From Sutcliffiella halmapala (GTDB lineage: Bacteria; Bacillota; Bacilli; Bacillales; Bacillaceae_I), in contig NZ_KV917375.1 of the NCBI RefSeq assembly GCF_002019665.1, positions 3,266,702 through 3,330,701 on the forward strand: a DNA stretch of 64,000 nucleotides. Reading direction: 5' to 3'. A program made the position numbers and the translations under genes. Shown here piece by piece: positions 1 through 7,814 of the stretch. Below the pieces are notes generated by a model. That model searched no databases and was not told the origin of the DNA. It saw only the letters and a program-made list of their open reading frames with translations. Position 1 is the stretch's first letter, and each line of letters begins with the position of its first letter.

Positions 1-2
1 AC

Positions 3-101
3 GAACATTGGAAGGACATCAATTGGCGGGAAACCTATCCCACCATTGAAATAATACCTAAAATCAGCGTAAAAATAGTTGGAACTGGGATTATAAATTA
101 A
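3..101 (+). CDS. C-terminal end of a probable Ger(x)C germination protein (partial)
   Basis: An open frame enters from the left edge and ends in TAA at 99-101, giving 32 residues that start EHWKDINWRETYPTIEI and finish VKIVGTGIIN. Ger(x)C family spore germinant-receptor lipoproteins typically end with a pattern of the type 'YWK.I...W...FP...V.V.V...I...G', and this tail fits that pattern. The call is inferred from that short resemblance only; the rest of the gene lies outside the window. A hairpin follows directly. Confidence 0.45.
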   Translation, partial: EHWKDINWRETYPTIEIIPKISVKIVGTGIIN

Positions 102-140
102 GGAGAAGACTTTACACTTCTCCTCCAGTTCACTTTTTTT
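102..140. terminator. Hairpin between convergent genes
   Basis: GGAGAAG (102-108) pairs with CTTCTCC (117-123). A T run lies at 133-140 on the plus strand, and T-rich sequence follows the hairpin on the minus strand, so it could serve both the gene entering from the left and the kynB-like gene. Confidence 0.45.
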
Positions 141-153
141 TAAGCATAACTCA

Positions 154-774
154 TTATTTCATTAACACTGCTCTCACAGGACTTCCATCCGATTCTTCTA
201 GCTTCAAAGGGAGTGCTACTAACTGGTACTCTCCTTCTTCTATTTCTCTAAGGTCAATCCCCTCAAGTATAGCAATGTTCGCTTTATGCAAGAGGTGATG
301 TATAGACAGCTCTTTACTTTCCAATTCATCAACACTAGGTAGATCCACTCCTATTAATGGAACCTCTAATTCTTTAAGAAGTTCTACAACGTCAGAATGT
401 AAGGTAGGTATCGAAGTAGGAAATTCATCACCCTTTACCCAAGCGTTTGTTTTAAAGAGAATTCTTTTCTTAGCATTTGCTTTCAGCGAGTCTGCTATTA
501 TTTCCCGGTTAATTTTAGCTACATTTGTTACATCTAATACAATTGCTGGTCCGATAAATACTGCCAAATCTAATTCCGCCATCTTTGCACCTTTATTATC
601 AAAATGAAACGGAGCATCCACATGCGTAGCAGTATGCACACTCATCTCAATACTCCCTACATTTACCGAGCCAGTTTCTTCCTTCGACCAGTTCAGTGAG
701 TATGAAAAAGCAGTATCACCTGGCCAAGTAGGAGTTTCTGCTTTCAATGGTCTTGATATATCATAAATCTTCAT
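154..774 (-). CDS. kynB: Cyclase family protein, kynurenine formamidase (KynB-like)
   Basis: Predicted 206-residue metal-dependent hydrolase of the cyclase/arylformamidase family, which hydrolyses N-formylkynurenine to kynurenine and formate in tryptophan breakdown. The metal-binding motif SVHTATHVDAPFHFD is present (His47, His51, Asp53, His57), as are the N-terminal DISRPL and WPGD blocks and the C-terminal LPLKLEESDGSPVRAV block typical of KynB. The start at 774 is chosen because GGGGGAG sits just upstream and MKIYDISRPL is the normal family N-terminus; an upstream in-frame ATG at 843 has no good RBS. No kynurenine pathway neighbours are seen, so it may act on another substrate. Confidence 0.8.
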   Translation of the reverse strand: MKIYDISRPLKAETPTWPGDTAFSYSLNWSKEETGSVNVGSIEMSVHTATHVDAPFHFDNKGAKMAELDLAVFIGPAIVLDVTNVAKINREIIADSLKANAKKRILFKTNAWVKGDEFPTSIPTLHSDVVELLKELEVPLIGVDLPSVDELESKELSIHHLLHKANIAILEGIDLREIEEGEYQLVALPLKLEESDGSPVRAVLMK

Positions 775-1073
775 AAATGTCTCCCCCTTACATATAGCTA
801 TCATTATCTCATTTTTCTGCGAATACAAACAAGCATTCCTCATTCAAAAGATGGAGAAAAAAAGACTTAATATTAATTCAACTCAAGCGGATAAGAAGGA
901 TACCAAATCGAAAATTCCTCGTTTTTTCATCATTTTTAGGTTAATCCTCCAAAAAAGGAGGGGTTTTAGTTGATTTTTTGATAGTTTGAACATAGTTGTT
1001 GGTAGACTCAAGCTGCCCTTAGTCTACCAATATTAAAATCCCACAAATAACATGATAGTTAGATAGCTACATT

Positions 1074-1099
1074 AAAAAAAGACCCTTATAATAAGAGTC
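1074..1099 (-). terminator. Rho-independent terminator of the 75-aa gene
   Basis: GACCCTTAT (1081-1089) pairs with ATAAGAGTC (1091-1099), followed on the minus strand by seven T, immediately after the stop codon of the 1102-1329 gene. Confidence 0.7.
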
Positions 1100-1101
1100 C
1101 A

Positions 1102-1329
1102 TTAAATCGCATTTTGCGTAAGTTCATAAAAGATAGAATTCATTTTCTTTTCTGCGATGTTGTTTAGTAAATTTCTTGTTTGCAAGGAAGGATTACCATT
1201 GATTCGAAAGCTATAGTCAAGAATTTCTGGATGATGTTCGGAATACATAAACTCAATTTTCACTTTATGCCCCTCGGATTCCAATAGGAAAGTACAAACC
1301 TTATTCCCCATAAATTCTGTGATTTTCAC
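1102..1329 (-). CDS. Hypothetical 75-residue protein
   Basis: Small soluble protein of unknown function, starting MKITEFMGNKVCTFLL. It starts with GTG at 1329, preceded by a strong AAGGAGGAATTGAC ribosome binding site, and ends at a clear terminator, so it is very likely a real single-gene unit. No signal peptide or membrane segment is visible; the middle alternates charged and hydrophobic residues like a small alpha/beta fold and the C-terminus is a predicted helix. I do not recognise the family. Confidence 0.6.
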   Translation of the reverse strand: MKITEFMGNKVCTFLLESEGHKVKIEFMYSEHHPEILDYSFRINGNPSLQTRNLLNNIAEKKMNSIFYELTQNAI

Positions 1330-1432
1330 GTCAATTCCTCCTTCTCCCCTTTCACACCATTACTATTTCTACACAGATGGACAAATTCCTGCGTTTTCTT
1401 TATTATTTTTCGTAATTTTCCGAACTTTTTCG

Positions 1433-1464
1433 CAAAAAAAAAAGGATGACATAACTCTGTCGCC
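1433..1464 (-). terminator. Rho-independent terminator
   Basis: On the minus strand GGGCGACA pairs with TGTCATCC across a short loop and a run of nine T follows. It lies directly downstream of the 1469-2059 gene. Confidence 0.7.
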
Positions 1465-1468
1465 CTTC

Positions 1469-2059
1469 TTAGAAATTTTGCTTTAAATAATTATTTACTC
1501 TTCTTATTTCTCGATTGTTCCCAAACGAATGCGTAACACCCCAAATCTTGGTGTCCCCTTCTTCTTCGGTTACTTCATTTAGTTGAACATCCAAATCATG
1601 AAAAATTCGATGTAAGTAACGAAGGGCTGTTCTGTCTCCGTTTCTTTCTACTAATAAAATTAAACCATAGGCATTCTCCATATCATTTAAAACTTTCGAT
1701 GGAGAAAATCCTTCCGTTCTCATCCAGTTCACTGCAGCCTTTAATTCTTTCCATTCATCAGAAGTAATTAAGTTACGAAGATTAAGCGTCTCCACTCCGC
1801 CCCAACCCGTTACATCATTTAAAAAGCTGTGCTGAGTACTTAAAGTATCTAATGTCGTCACTTCTCTATTAGGCTGATACAATACACTATTTTCATAATC
1901 ATTATGCTCGATTTCCTGAACAGATGCTAATGTGGTAGAGGAAAAAAGCGACCCCTCATCTACATAATCAAAAAAATGGTAACCTACCATTCCTATGATA
2001 CAAACTAATAGGAGATTAATAGACATCGTTAGTTTATGGGATTTCATATATTTAAACAA
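1469..2059 (-). CDS. Membrane-anchored hypothetical protein, 196 aa
   Basis: One N-terminal hydrophobic segment (about residues 13-31, LTMSINLLLVCIIGMVGYHF) is followed by about 165 extracytoplasmic residues containing WGGVETLNLRNLIT and a charged C-terminal half. This fits a type II membrane protein facing outward. The start is probably TTG at 2059, with AAAGGACG about 11 bases upstream; the ATG at 2047 is farther from it. No known domain is recognised. It is transcribed divergently from the lipoprotein at 2178, with about 120 bp between them. Confidence 0.6.
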   Translation of the reverse strand: MFKYMKSHKLTMSINLLLVCIIGMVGYHFFDYVDEGSLFSSTTLASVQEIEHNDYENSVLYQPNREVTTLDTLSTQHSFLNDVTGWGGVETLNLRNLITSDEWKELKAAVNWMRTEGFSPSKVLNDMENAYGLILLVERNGDRTALRYLHRIFHDLDVQLNEVTEEEGDTKIWGVTHSFGNNREIRRVNNYLKQNF

Positions 2060-2177
2060 AGCTGTACACGTCCTTTCTATCCCGATTTACTCCCCACAAT
2101 ATTTTCTTCTTTTCTATCTACTTTTTGCCCTAATCTCGATTTATTGATAGGATAAAAGAAAAAGCAATAGGTGAGAA

Positions 2178-2777
2178 ATGATGAAAAAACAACTATGTAT
2201 ATTTATTATCGTCAGTTTTCTTGTTTTGTTAACAGCATGCCAAGAACAAAATGATCCAGCAGAAAAAGCACCTTTAGAAAATCTATTTGCTCAAAGCGAG
2301 CTTTCTTATGGTGAATATCTTGTTATTTTTAAAGATGTTGTAAGTCGAGTAGATGCAATGAACATTCAAGATCCAGAATTAAAAAGATGGGTTATACGAG
2401 CTATAGGCGATGAGAAGCTAACGAATAAACGAGACTTATCAGAGGCAGAAGCCATGGAAAAAGCGCAAGAAAATTATCAACAAAATAAAGCTTGGATGAC
2501 TGTTGCCGAAAAGAAATATGGCATCACCATATCAGATGAAGAACTTGATATATGGCTAGAAGAAGGGCCTGATCAAGCGGATATTCCACTTCAAAAAGCA
2601 TATGCAGATGCACTTGGCTTAACCATTAAAGAACTAAACCGCAATTTCGATCGTGAACTCTATGAGCCAACATTATTGTGGGAAAAGTTAATTCCTGTTT
2701 TGGAGGAAGAACATGGAACGACAGAAAGAGAGAAACTTTTAGAAGCTTTTGAAAAAGAAGTGGATAAAACACTCTAA
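2178..2777 (+). CDS. Lipoprotein with SurA/PrsA-N-like helical domain
   Basis: A 199-residue protein with a lipoprotein signal peptide: basic MMKKQ, hydrophobic FIIVSFLVLL, lipobox LTAC with the lipidated Cys near residue 21. The mature part is helical and acidic. The stretch EKKYGITISDEELDIWL resembles the N-terminal helical domain of SurA/PrsA-type foldases ('YGI.ISDEE.D..I'), but no PPIase domain follows. AGGTGAGAA is the RBS and either of two adjacent ATG codons (2178 or 2181) could start translation. Monocistronic, closed by a strong terminator. The chaperone-like reading is inference. Confidence 0.6.
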   Translation: MMKKQLCIFIIVSFLVLLTACQEQNDPAEKAPLENLFAQSELSYGEYLVIFKDVVSRVDAMNIQDPELKRWVIRAIGDEKLTNKRDLSEAEAMEKAQENYQQNKAWMTVAEKKYGITISDEELDIWLEEGPDQADIPLQKAYADALGLTIKELNRNFDRELYEPTLLWEKLIPVLEEEHGTTEREKLLEAFEKEVDKTL

Positions 2778-2794
2778 AAATGATGAAAAAACAC

Positions 2795-2830
2795 GACGAC
2801 AAAACCTATTAAAAGTTTGTCGTCCTTTTT
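2795..2830 (+). terminator. Rho-independent terminator
   Basis: GACGACAAA (2795 onwards) pairs with TTTGTCGTC (ending 2824) and CTTTTTC follows. Confidence 0.75.
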
Positions 2831-2842
2831 CATTTTCAACTC

Positions 2843-2926
2843 AAAGACGACTTACTAACCCATACCCAAACAAGAAAAAGACGCCTACCTCCCTAATAAT
2901 AACAGGAAAGTAAGTCGTCTTTTTTA
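2843..2926. terminator. Long-loop inverted repeat between convergent genes
   Basis: A 13-base perfect inverted repeat, AAAGACGACTTAC (2843-2855) and GTAAGTCGTCTTT (2910-2922), encloses a 54-base loop and is followed by T residues. It lies between the lipoprotein and the yocH-like gene. It probably ends transcription, although the loop is unusually long. Confidence 0.5.
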
Positions 2927-2976
2927 GCCGTTCATGTATGGGCATAAATTCCAAGCCTTAAGTAAACTCAAATCGA

Positions 2977-3906
2977 TTACTTATAAACCTTAACTTTAAC
3001 TTCTTGCACACCATAATTGATAGCATCTTGCTTTTCTGGAATAAAGATGTCAATCTTATTTCCTTTAATAGCTCCACCTGTATCACCAGCAATTGCTTCA
3101 CCATAACCCTCGACCCATACTTTAGACCCTAACGGGATAACATCTGGATCAACAGAAATTACTTTTAAATCTGGATTTTCAAGTAAGTTAATCCCAGTTG
3201 CTGTAATTCCTGAACAGCCTTCACATGTTGCAGTGTATGCAGTTGCAGTCATTGTTAGCTCCTGTACTACTTCCTCATCTGCTGCTGTTTCTTCAGCTGG
3301 TGCTTCTGTTACTGGTTCCTCGGCTGGTACTTCCTCAACCGGTGCCTCTGTTACTGGTTCCTCGGCTGGTGCTTCCTCAACCGGTGCCTCTGTTACCGGA
3401 TCCTCGGCTGGTGTTTCTTCAACTGGTGCCTCTGTTACTGGCTCCTCGGCTGGCGCTTCCTCAGCTGGCGCCTCTGTTACCGGTTCCTCAACATGCACTT
3501 CCTCTGCAGGTGCTTCTGTTTGAGCAGGAATGGGATTTCCTTTTACATAGATTACTAGATCATCGCCTGCATATATTAAATCAGGATTTTCAATAGAATT
3601 CCATTGTGCTAATTTTTGGTATGTTACACCTTCGTAATTTTGAGCGATTCCCCATAGTGTATCACCCTTCACAATTTGGTAACGTTCTGAAACTGCTACT
3701 TTTAATTGATCTTTAGGAAGGATTAAATCACTAGAAAGATTATTCCAATCCTTCAATTCCGCTACCGTAATATTGTTCGCTTTAGCAATGTCCCAAAGAG
3801 TATCACCCTTTTTTACCGTTACTTCTGCGGCAGAGGCATTTGCTCCTAAACTAAACGTGCCTGCTATGGCCGCTGCTGTGACCAACGAAAACATGGTTTT
3901 TTTCAT
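2977..3906 (-). CDS. yocH: YocH-like cell-wall protein: two LysM, Pro/Glu repeat linker, 3D domain
   Basis: Secreted peptidoglycan-associated protein of 309 residues. From the N-terminus: signal peptide (MKKTMFSLVTAAAIAGTF...ANASA), two LysM modules (KKGDTLWDIAKANN; VKGDTLWGIAQNY), a linker of about five 14-residue APAEEPVTEAPVEE units, and a C-terminal 3D domain (TATAYTATCEGCSG, ending KIDIFIP...VKVYK). LysM binds glycan strands; 3D domains act as lytic or muralytic modules. The ATG at 3906 is chosen because GGAGGTACTCACT precedes it and a normal signal peptide follows. A WalR-like box lies upstream, matching the known WalRK control of B. subtilis yocH. The name is by architecture. Confidence 0.8.
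   Translation of the reverse strand: MKKTMFSLVTAAAIAGTFSLGANASAAEVTVKKGDTLWDIAKANNITVAELKDWNNLSSDLILPKDQLKVAVSERYQIVKGDTLWGIAQNYEGVTYQKLAQWNSIENPDLIYAGDDLVIYVKGNPIPAQTEAPAEEVHVEEPVTEAPAEEAPAEEPVTEAPVEETPAEDPVTEAPVEEAPAEEPVTEAPVEEVPAEEPVTEAPAEETAADEEVVQELTMTATAYTATCEGCSGITATGINLLENPDLKVISVDPDVIPLGSKVWVEGYGEAIAGDTGGAIKGNKIDIFIPEKQDAINYGVQEVKVKVYK
3290..3505 (-). repeat. 42-bp coding tandem repeat (Pro/Glu linker)
   Basis: About five imperfect copies of a 42-bp unit encoding the 14-residue APAEEPVTEAPVEE-type motif. Copies differ at few positions, so copy number may vary between strains. Long open frames in other phases here are by-products of the repeat. Confidence 0.8.
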
Positions 3907-3980
3907 AGTGAGTACCTCCAAAATTAAATTATCTATCTGACTCAATGCTTACAATCATATCATGTTATTGATAGATTAAA

Positions 3981-3997
3981 AGAACAGTAGAATAACA
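3981..3997 (-). promoter_or_regulatory. WalR-like box upstream of yocH-like gene
   Basis: On the minus strand TGTTAT-TCTAC-TGTTCT closely matches the WalR direct repeat TGTWAH-N5-TGTWAH, with one mismatch in the second half. It lies about 75 bp upstream of the start codon. Established knowledge: yocH is a WalR target in B. subtilis. Confidence 0.45.
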
Positions 3998-4039
3998 TTT
4001 GGGTTACGTAGATAACAGCTATATTAAAGGATTATTACG

Positions 4040-4072
4040 AGTATTCCTTATATTTGAATATAAAGGAATACT
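4040..4072. repeat. AT-rich inverted repeat
   Basis: AGTATTCCTTATATT (4040-4054) and AATATAAAGGAATACT (4057-4072) form a long stem with a two-base loop. It sits about 85 bp downstream of the methyltransferase stop but lacks a clear T run, so it may be a transcript-end stabiliser rather than a classic terminator. Confidence 0.45.
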
Positions 4073-4156
4073 ATTCTAACAAAGGATTATTCCCCCATTA
4101 AAATAGGTTCTCTTAAAGAGTTTGCCTCTCTAATAGAACCTTGTATGCCTACTTTT

Positions 4157-5143
4157 TTATTTAGATAGTGTAAATTGATACCAGCCGCCTTCTTTTATAA
4201 CAGGCTTCATTTTCTTTATTTTTAACCCTGCCGCTTTAGCTAACTCCTCTAAATCGGTTTCTGAAGGCAAGGCGTAAAGATTTTCAAATGCTGTAAAAAA
4301 ACTATTAAAAACACTTGAAAATGGACCACCATGTTTGGAATTGTGAAGGGGAGTGACAATGGAGAGAGTGCCTTTCTTGTTTAACCACTTGCCAATATTT
4401 CGAAACAACTTCTCCCTTTCCTTCGGCGATAGATAATGAAGCATATTATTAAGCATCACAAAGTCCACTTTCGAATCTGGTTTCCATTCTAGTACATTTT
4501 CGCAAATGATATTGATTTGCTTTTGTTGCTCACATTTATTTTGGGCTTCTTCTGCTACCTCTTCATTTAGTTCGATTCCAATCATGTTCGCTTTCGGGAA
4601 TTTTTGTGACAGCTTTAATAAATAACCTCCATTCCCACATCCAACATCTACTAAAGTCTTCGGTTTTGCTTGTTTCACTACCTTCATTACTCTCGGTATC
4701 GCCAATTGTTCTAATAATGAAGAGGTTTGTGCTATGACCATTCCATGTTCTTTTTGATTGAAATTTTCTTTTTCTGTGCTTTTCATCAATTTGGGATAGT
4801 TAATTAGAGTAGGAATATGAAGCTCCATCATTTCTTTGAGCAAAACACCCGTTGATCTTGGATTGTTTTTACTTGAAGGGACCATGAAACGATTTACTGT
4901 TTGATGCCTTTGTTTGGAACGTTGTTTTATATAGCCAATAACTCCACCTACTTCTACCCACCTCACTAAAAGATCTTCCTTAAGTGCGTTTTCCGTTGCC
5001 ACTTCGTTTATTGTTTTTGGCTTTTTAAACGCTTCATATAAATCCAATTCGTACCCTACATAAGCGTGCCAGCTATAAAGAAAAGGGATATTTCTTTTCA
5101 TATACCCTCGCGCTTTAATAAGTCTAATATATTCCTTAATCAT
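4157..5143 (-). CDS. Class I SAM-dependent methyltransferase
   Basis: A 328-residue protein with a Rossmann-type methyltransferase domain in its second half: motif I LVDVGCGNGGYLL, acidic end of strand 2 (IGIELN), motif IV VDFVMLNNMLHYL, post-motif VTPLH. The N-terminal ~130 residues are helical, as in O-methyltransferases with a dimerisation/winged-helix domain (INEVATENAL). The start at 5143 has GAGGGAG upstream and overlaps the stop of the monooxygenase gene by 4 bases (ATGA), implying translational coupling. The pair probably modifies an aromatic or quinone-like small molecule in sequence: hydroxylation, then methylation. The substrate is unknown. Confidence 0.75.
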   Translation of the reverse strand: MIKEYIRLIKARGYMKRNIPFLYSWHAYVGYELDLYEAFKKPKTINEVATENALKEDLLVRWVEVGGVIGYIKQRSKQRHQTVNRFMVPSSKNNPRSTGVLLKEMMELHIPTLINYPKLMKSTEKENFNQKEHGMVIAQTSSLLEQLAIPRVMKVVKQAKPKTLVDVGCGNGGYLLKLSQKFPKANMIGIELNEEVAEEAQNKCEQQKQINIICENVLEWKPDSKVDFVMLNNMLHYLSPKEREKLFRNIGKWLNKKGTLSIVTPLHNSKHGGPFSSVFNSFFTAFENLYALPSETDLEELAKAAGLKIKKMKPVIKEGGWYQFTLSK

Positions 5144-6459
5144 CTGTTCGCTCCCTCCTCTATGTACCGCCAAGGGTAATCATCTATCTCTGTAAAGAGA
5201 TGACGCTTGTCTAAGTGGAAATCTTCCTTTCTTTTTGACACCATTCCTGTTTGAATCGCGCGATCTATTATTGTTTCCTTCCAAATACCCAGTCCAGATA
5301 TATTTAACATATGTTTACTGTGAAGGACCGGATCGCTTGTAAGTTGATCCATTACCTTATTTCTCCATGAAACAAGCGAGCGTAATGGACGTGAATATGC
5401 TAAGGCAGCTAGATGACTTAGCTTCAAAATGTGTTGCACCCGCGGCTTCCTTACCTTTTCATATAAGGAAAGATAATCATTGGAGAGGGCATTATGCTCA
5501 TACATCCAACAAAAAAGTTCTCCAAGAACATCGCCATCTTGAATCGCTAAGTTCATCCCTTCACCAGCCATAGGATGGACACTATGTGCGCTATCTCCAA
5601 GTAATGCGATATTGTTCTTCACATAGTGATCCACATGAAATTGAACAGGTATCATGAGTTGAATTTGCTTCCAAGATTCGATCTGTTGTACATACCCGTC
5701 TAAGGAAGGATATAAGTCTACGTATTTTTGAAAAAGAGAAGTTAGTCCTTCTGCAATCATACTTTTATATGTTCCTTTTGGTATAAGGTAAACAGACCTC
5801 ACCATATTATTAGGTAATGGAAAGAGCCCAAGAAATGTTTTGTCAGTTGATATTAATTTCCCTTCCATTAAACTAGAGGGTCTAGGGAATGTAACAGTGA
5901 GGAAGTGATGATCGTATGTCTTTTCTTTTTTGCGCAAATTCATTACGTCCCGGATCTTTGATCTTCTTCCTTCTGCACCGACGTAATAATCAGCCTGTAT
6001 GAATACCTCTTCCTTATTTATTTTCACCTTTGCTTGCCCATTACTGAACCCGATAAATCTTGCAGGCTGGATGTATTGAAAGGAAGGATATTTCATCGCT
6101 TCCTTTAACAGTAAATCTTTTAACGTTTCATGCGGAATCATTAATGCATGATGAAAAGGTTCAGGTAAAACGTTATAACTCATGGATTGCTTTGGTAATT
6201 CTTCTAGATCCATTTCTGAATTCTTTCTATCTATCAGTTCAATATTATTGATAACTTGGCCTTCTGCTAATACAGGTGATAGGATACCAATATTCTTGAA
6301 TATTTGTAATGTTTTCGGCTGAACTAGTTCTCCTTTATATAAATGGGGATTCCCCTTCATTTGTTCGACCACGGTAACTCCAATTCCACATTTAGCAAGT
6401 TTGAGTGCTACTGTTAAGCCACCAACACCGCCGCCAATCACCAACACATTCGTTTTCAT
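5140..6459 (-). CDS. FAD-dependent aromatic monooxygenase (UbiH/PHBH-like)
   Basis: A 439-residue flavoprotein of the FAD_binding_3 family. Visible are the N-terminal dinucleotide motif VIGGGVGGLTVALKLA, a central YVGAEGRRSKIRD block (the DG-type motif, here EG), and the ribityl-binding motif ALLGDSAHSVHPMAGEGMN. These enzymes hydroxylate aromatic rings using NAD(P)H and O2. The ATG at 6459 is preferred because AGGTGGTG is correctly spaced for it; GTG and ATG codons at 6471 and 6465 are too close to that site. First gene of a two-gene operon with the methyltransferase. Confidence 0.75.
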   Translation of the reverse strand: MKTNVLVIGGGVGGLTVALKLAKCGIGVTVVEQMKGNPHLYKGELVQPKTLQIFKNIGILSPVLAEGQVINNIELIDRKNSEMDLEELPKQSMSYNVLPEPFHHALMIPHETLKDLLLKEAMKYPSFQYIQPARFIGFSNGQAKVKINKEEVFIQADYYVGAEGRRSKIRDVMNLRKKEKTYDHHFLTVTFPRPSSLMEGKLISTDKTFLGLFPLPNNMVRSVYLIPKGTYKSMIAEGLTSLFQKYVDLYPSLDGYVQQIESWKQIQLMIPVQFHVDHYVKNNIALLGDSAHSVHPMAGEGMNLAIQDGDVLGELFCWMYEHNALSNDYLSLYEKVRKPRVQHILKLSHLAALAYSRPLRSLVSWRNKVMDQLTSDPVLHSKHMLNISGLGIWKETIIDRAIQTGMVSKRKEDFHLDKRHLFTEIDDYPWRYIEEGANR

Positions 6460-6531
6460 ATTCATCACCACCTATAACTTTTCATTCCACTTATTCACAA
6501 AAGTGAAACTTAGAAAAAACTAGGCAAATTC

Positions 6532-6575
6532 AAAAAGCCGTTCCATTTATCAGTAAAACTGATAAGCGGAACGGC
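6532..6575 (-). terminator. Rho-independent terminator after the DUF2164 gene
   Basis: GCCGTTCC (6537-6544) pairs with GGAACGGC (6568-6575), with an additional inner ATCAGT/ACTGAT stem, and TTTTT follows on the minus strand. Confidence 0.8.
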
Positions 6576-6598
6576 AGAAATTAATTATTACCTTGACC

Positions 6599-6856
6599 CT
6601 ACCTATTTTTATTAGTTGTAGTTGTAGGTCTTTGTAAACTTTCCATATCTTCCTCTATCGCTACCCATCTTTCCTCCATCAATTGTTTTGCGTCGTCCAC
6701 ACCTTGATTATAATAGTAGACTCCGATTTCCTTTACAAAGAAATCCACTAGCATTTCCGCTCCAAGATCTCCAATACGTTCATCTCTTTCGTCTTCAAAA
6801 TAACCTTGAATTTTACCAATCATTTGATCCTTTGCTTCTTTCGGTAATTTTATCAT
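6599..6856 (-). CDS. DUF2164 family protein
   Basis: An 85-residue acidic protein whose body (LPKEAKDQMIGKIQGYF; IGDLGAEMLVDFFVKEIG; YYYNQGVDDA) matches the DUF2164 pattern as I recall it. Function is unknown. It lies 24 bp downstream of the VanW gene on the same strand and is closed by a strong terminator, so the two probably share a transcript. The C-terminal tail TTTTNKNR is low-complexity. Confidence 0.75.
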   Translation of the reverse strand: MIKLPKEAKDQMIGKIQGYFEDERDERIGDLGAEMLVDFFVKEIGVYYYNQGVDDAKQLMEERWVAIEEDMESLQRPTTTTNKNR

Positions 6857-6880
6857 GGCTTCTTCACCCTTATGTAGAGA

Positions 6881-7717
6881 TTAACCGCTTATTTCTGACG
6901 TCTCAAGTAACGGTTCATACATCATAATAGCATGGTTTTCTGTTACATATTGATCATCTATCTCGATTCCTTCTTTATTTAATACTTTACGGTGAATCAC
7001 ATTATGACGAAGATAACCGCCCCAATAAGCCGGTGTAATCATATGTTCTTTTTCATAGACTTTGTATGTAGATAATGGTGGTTTAGCCATTCTCCATTCC
7101 CCGACTAAATCATCATCCTTCACTTTTACTAAAAGCTGAAAAGGTTGATTTGTATCATTTCGAATTTGTAAATCTAAATAATTGTAGGAACAAGTTGCTC
7201 CGCTACCAAATGGCTGAGTTCTTCTTGCATCTGGAAACACATCAAAACTATGACGATAACGCTCTGTTACAGTCAGTGGGGTATGTAGAGTCATCCAATA
7301 AATTAAATTTGATAATTGACATAAACCTCCGCCTAAACCAGGTTTGAACGTTCCATAGAAAAGGACCATCCCTTCTACATAACCTTTTTCCTTCGTCGGC
7401 TTCCCGATTAACTTCCAATAAGAAAAAGTCTCCCCTGGTTTAATAACGACACCGTTTAATTTTTGGACAGCAATACGAAGATTGATTGCCTTATTATGTT
7501 GATACCACATGTCTACATCCTTTAATTTCCTTAACATCGGGGTTGTATGTGCAAACGATTTAAATGGAAGCAATTCATCTGTAAGCTCTTCTGCATAGTT
7601 CTTTTTATCTGTTTGCCATTCCATCCAACGCTTCGCTGTATAATATTGCGTACCTAGCCAAATTCGAAACGCCGACCTTCGCTTTGGTCTCAAATCCACA
7701 TAGTTCATTTTTTTCAC
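6881..7717 (-). CDS. VanW family protein
   Basis: A cytosolic-looking protein of 279 residues carrying the VanW signature: GVVIKPGETFSYWKLIGKPT, then GLGGGLCQLSNLIYW, RHSFDVFPDARRTQPFGSGAT and DLQIRNDT. VanW occurs in some vancomycin-resistance clusters but is widespread in Gram-positives and its biochemical role is unresolved; no van genes are nearby. The GTG at 7717 is favoured because GAGGGG precedes it; the ATG at 7708 is the alternative. The frame stays open upstream to a TTG at 7777 that lacks an RBS. Confidence 0.75.
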   Translation of the reverse strand: MKKMNYVDLRPKRRSAFRIWLGTQYYTAKRWMEWQTDKKNYAEELTDELLPFKSFAHTTPMLRKLKDVDMWYQHNKAINLRIAVQKLNGVVIKPGETFSYWKLIGKPTKEKGYVEGMVLFYGTFKPGLGGGLCQLSNLIYWMTLHTPLTVTERYRHSFDVFPDARRTQPFGSGATCSYNYLDLQIRNDTNQPFQLLVKVKDDDLVGEWRMAKPPLSTYKVYEKEHMITPAYWGGYLRHNVIHRKVLNKEGIEIDDQYVTENHAIMMYEPLLETSEISG

Positions 7718-7814
7718 AATCCCCTCACATCTGACTTCGCTAGTATATAGACGTTTGACAGAGTGTGAAAGTTTCAAATATTTAGTAATATTTTATAAAA
7801 ATAGGCATTACTTT

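Noticed and set aside
3290-3505. CRISPR-like repeat
   Set aside because: The repeats are contiguous and in frame within a coding sequence, with no spacers. No CRISPR array or cas gene was seen anywhere in the window.
3225-3596. Long open frames on the plus strand opposite the yocH-like gene
   Set aside because: They are produced by the 42-bp repeat; translations are low-complexity Leu/Val/Pro or Ser/Gly runs without RBS.
6881-7717. Vancomycin resistance locus
   Set aside because: VanW-family proteins are widespread; no vanHAX/vanRS genes are nearby.
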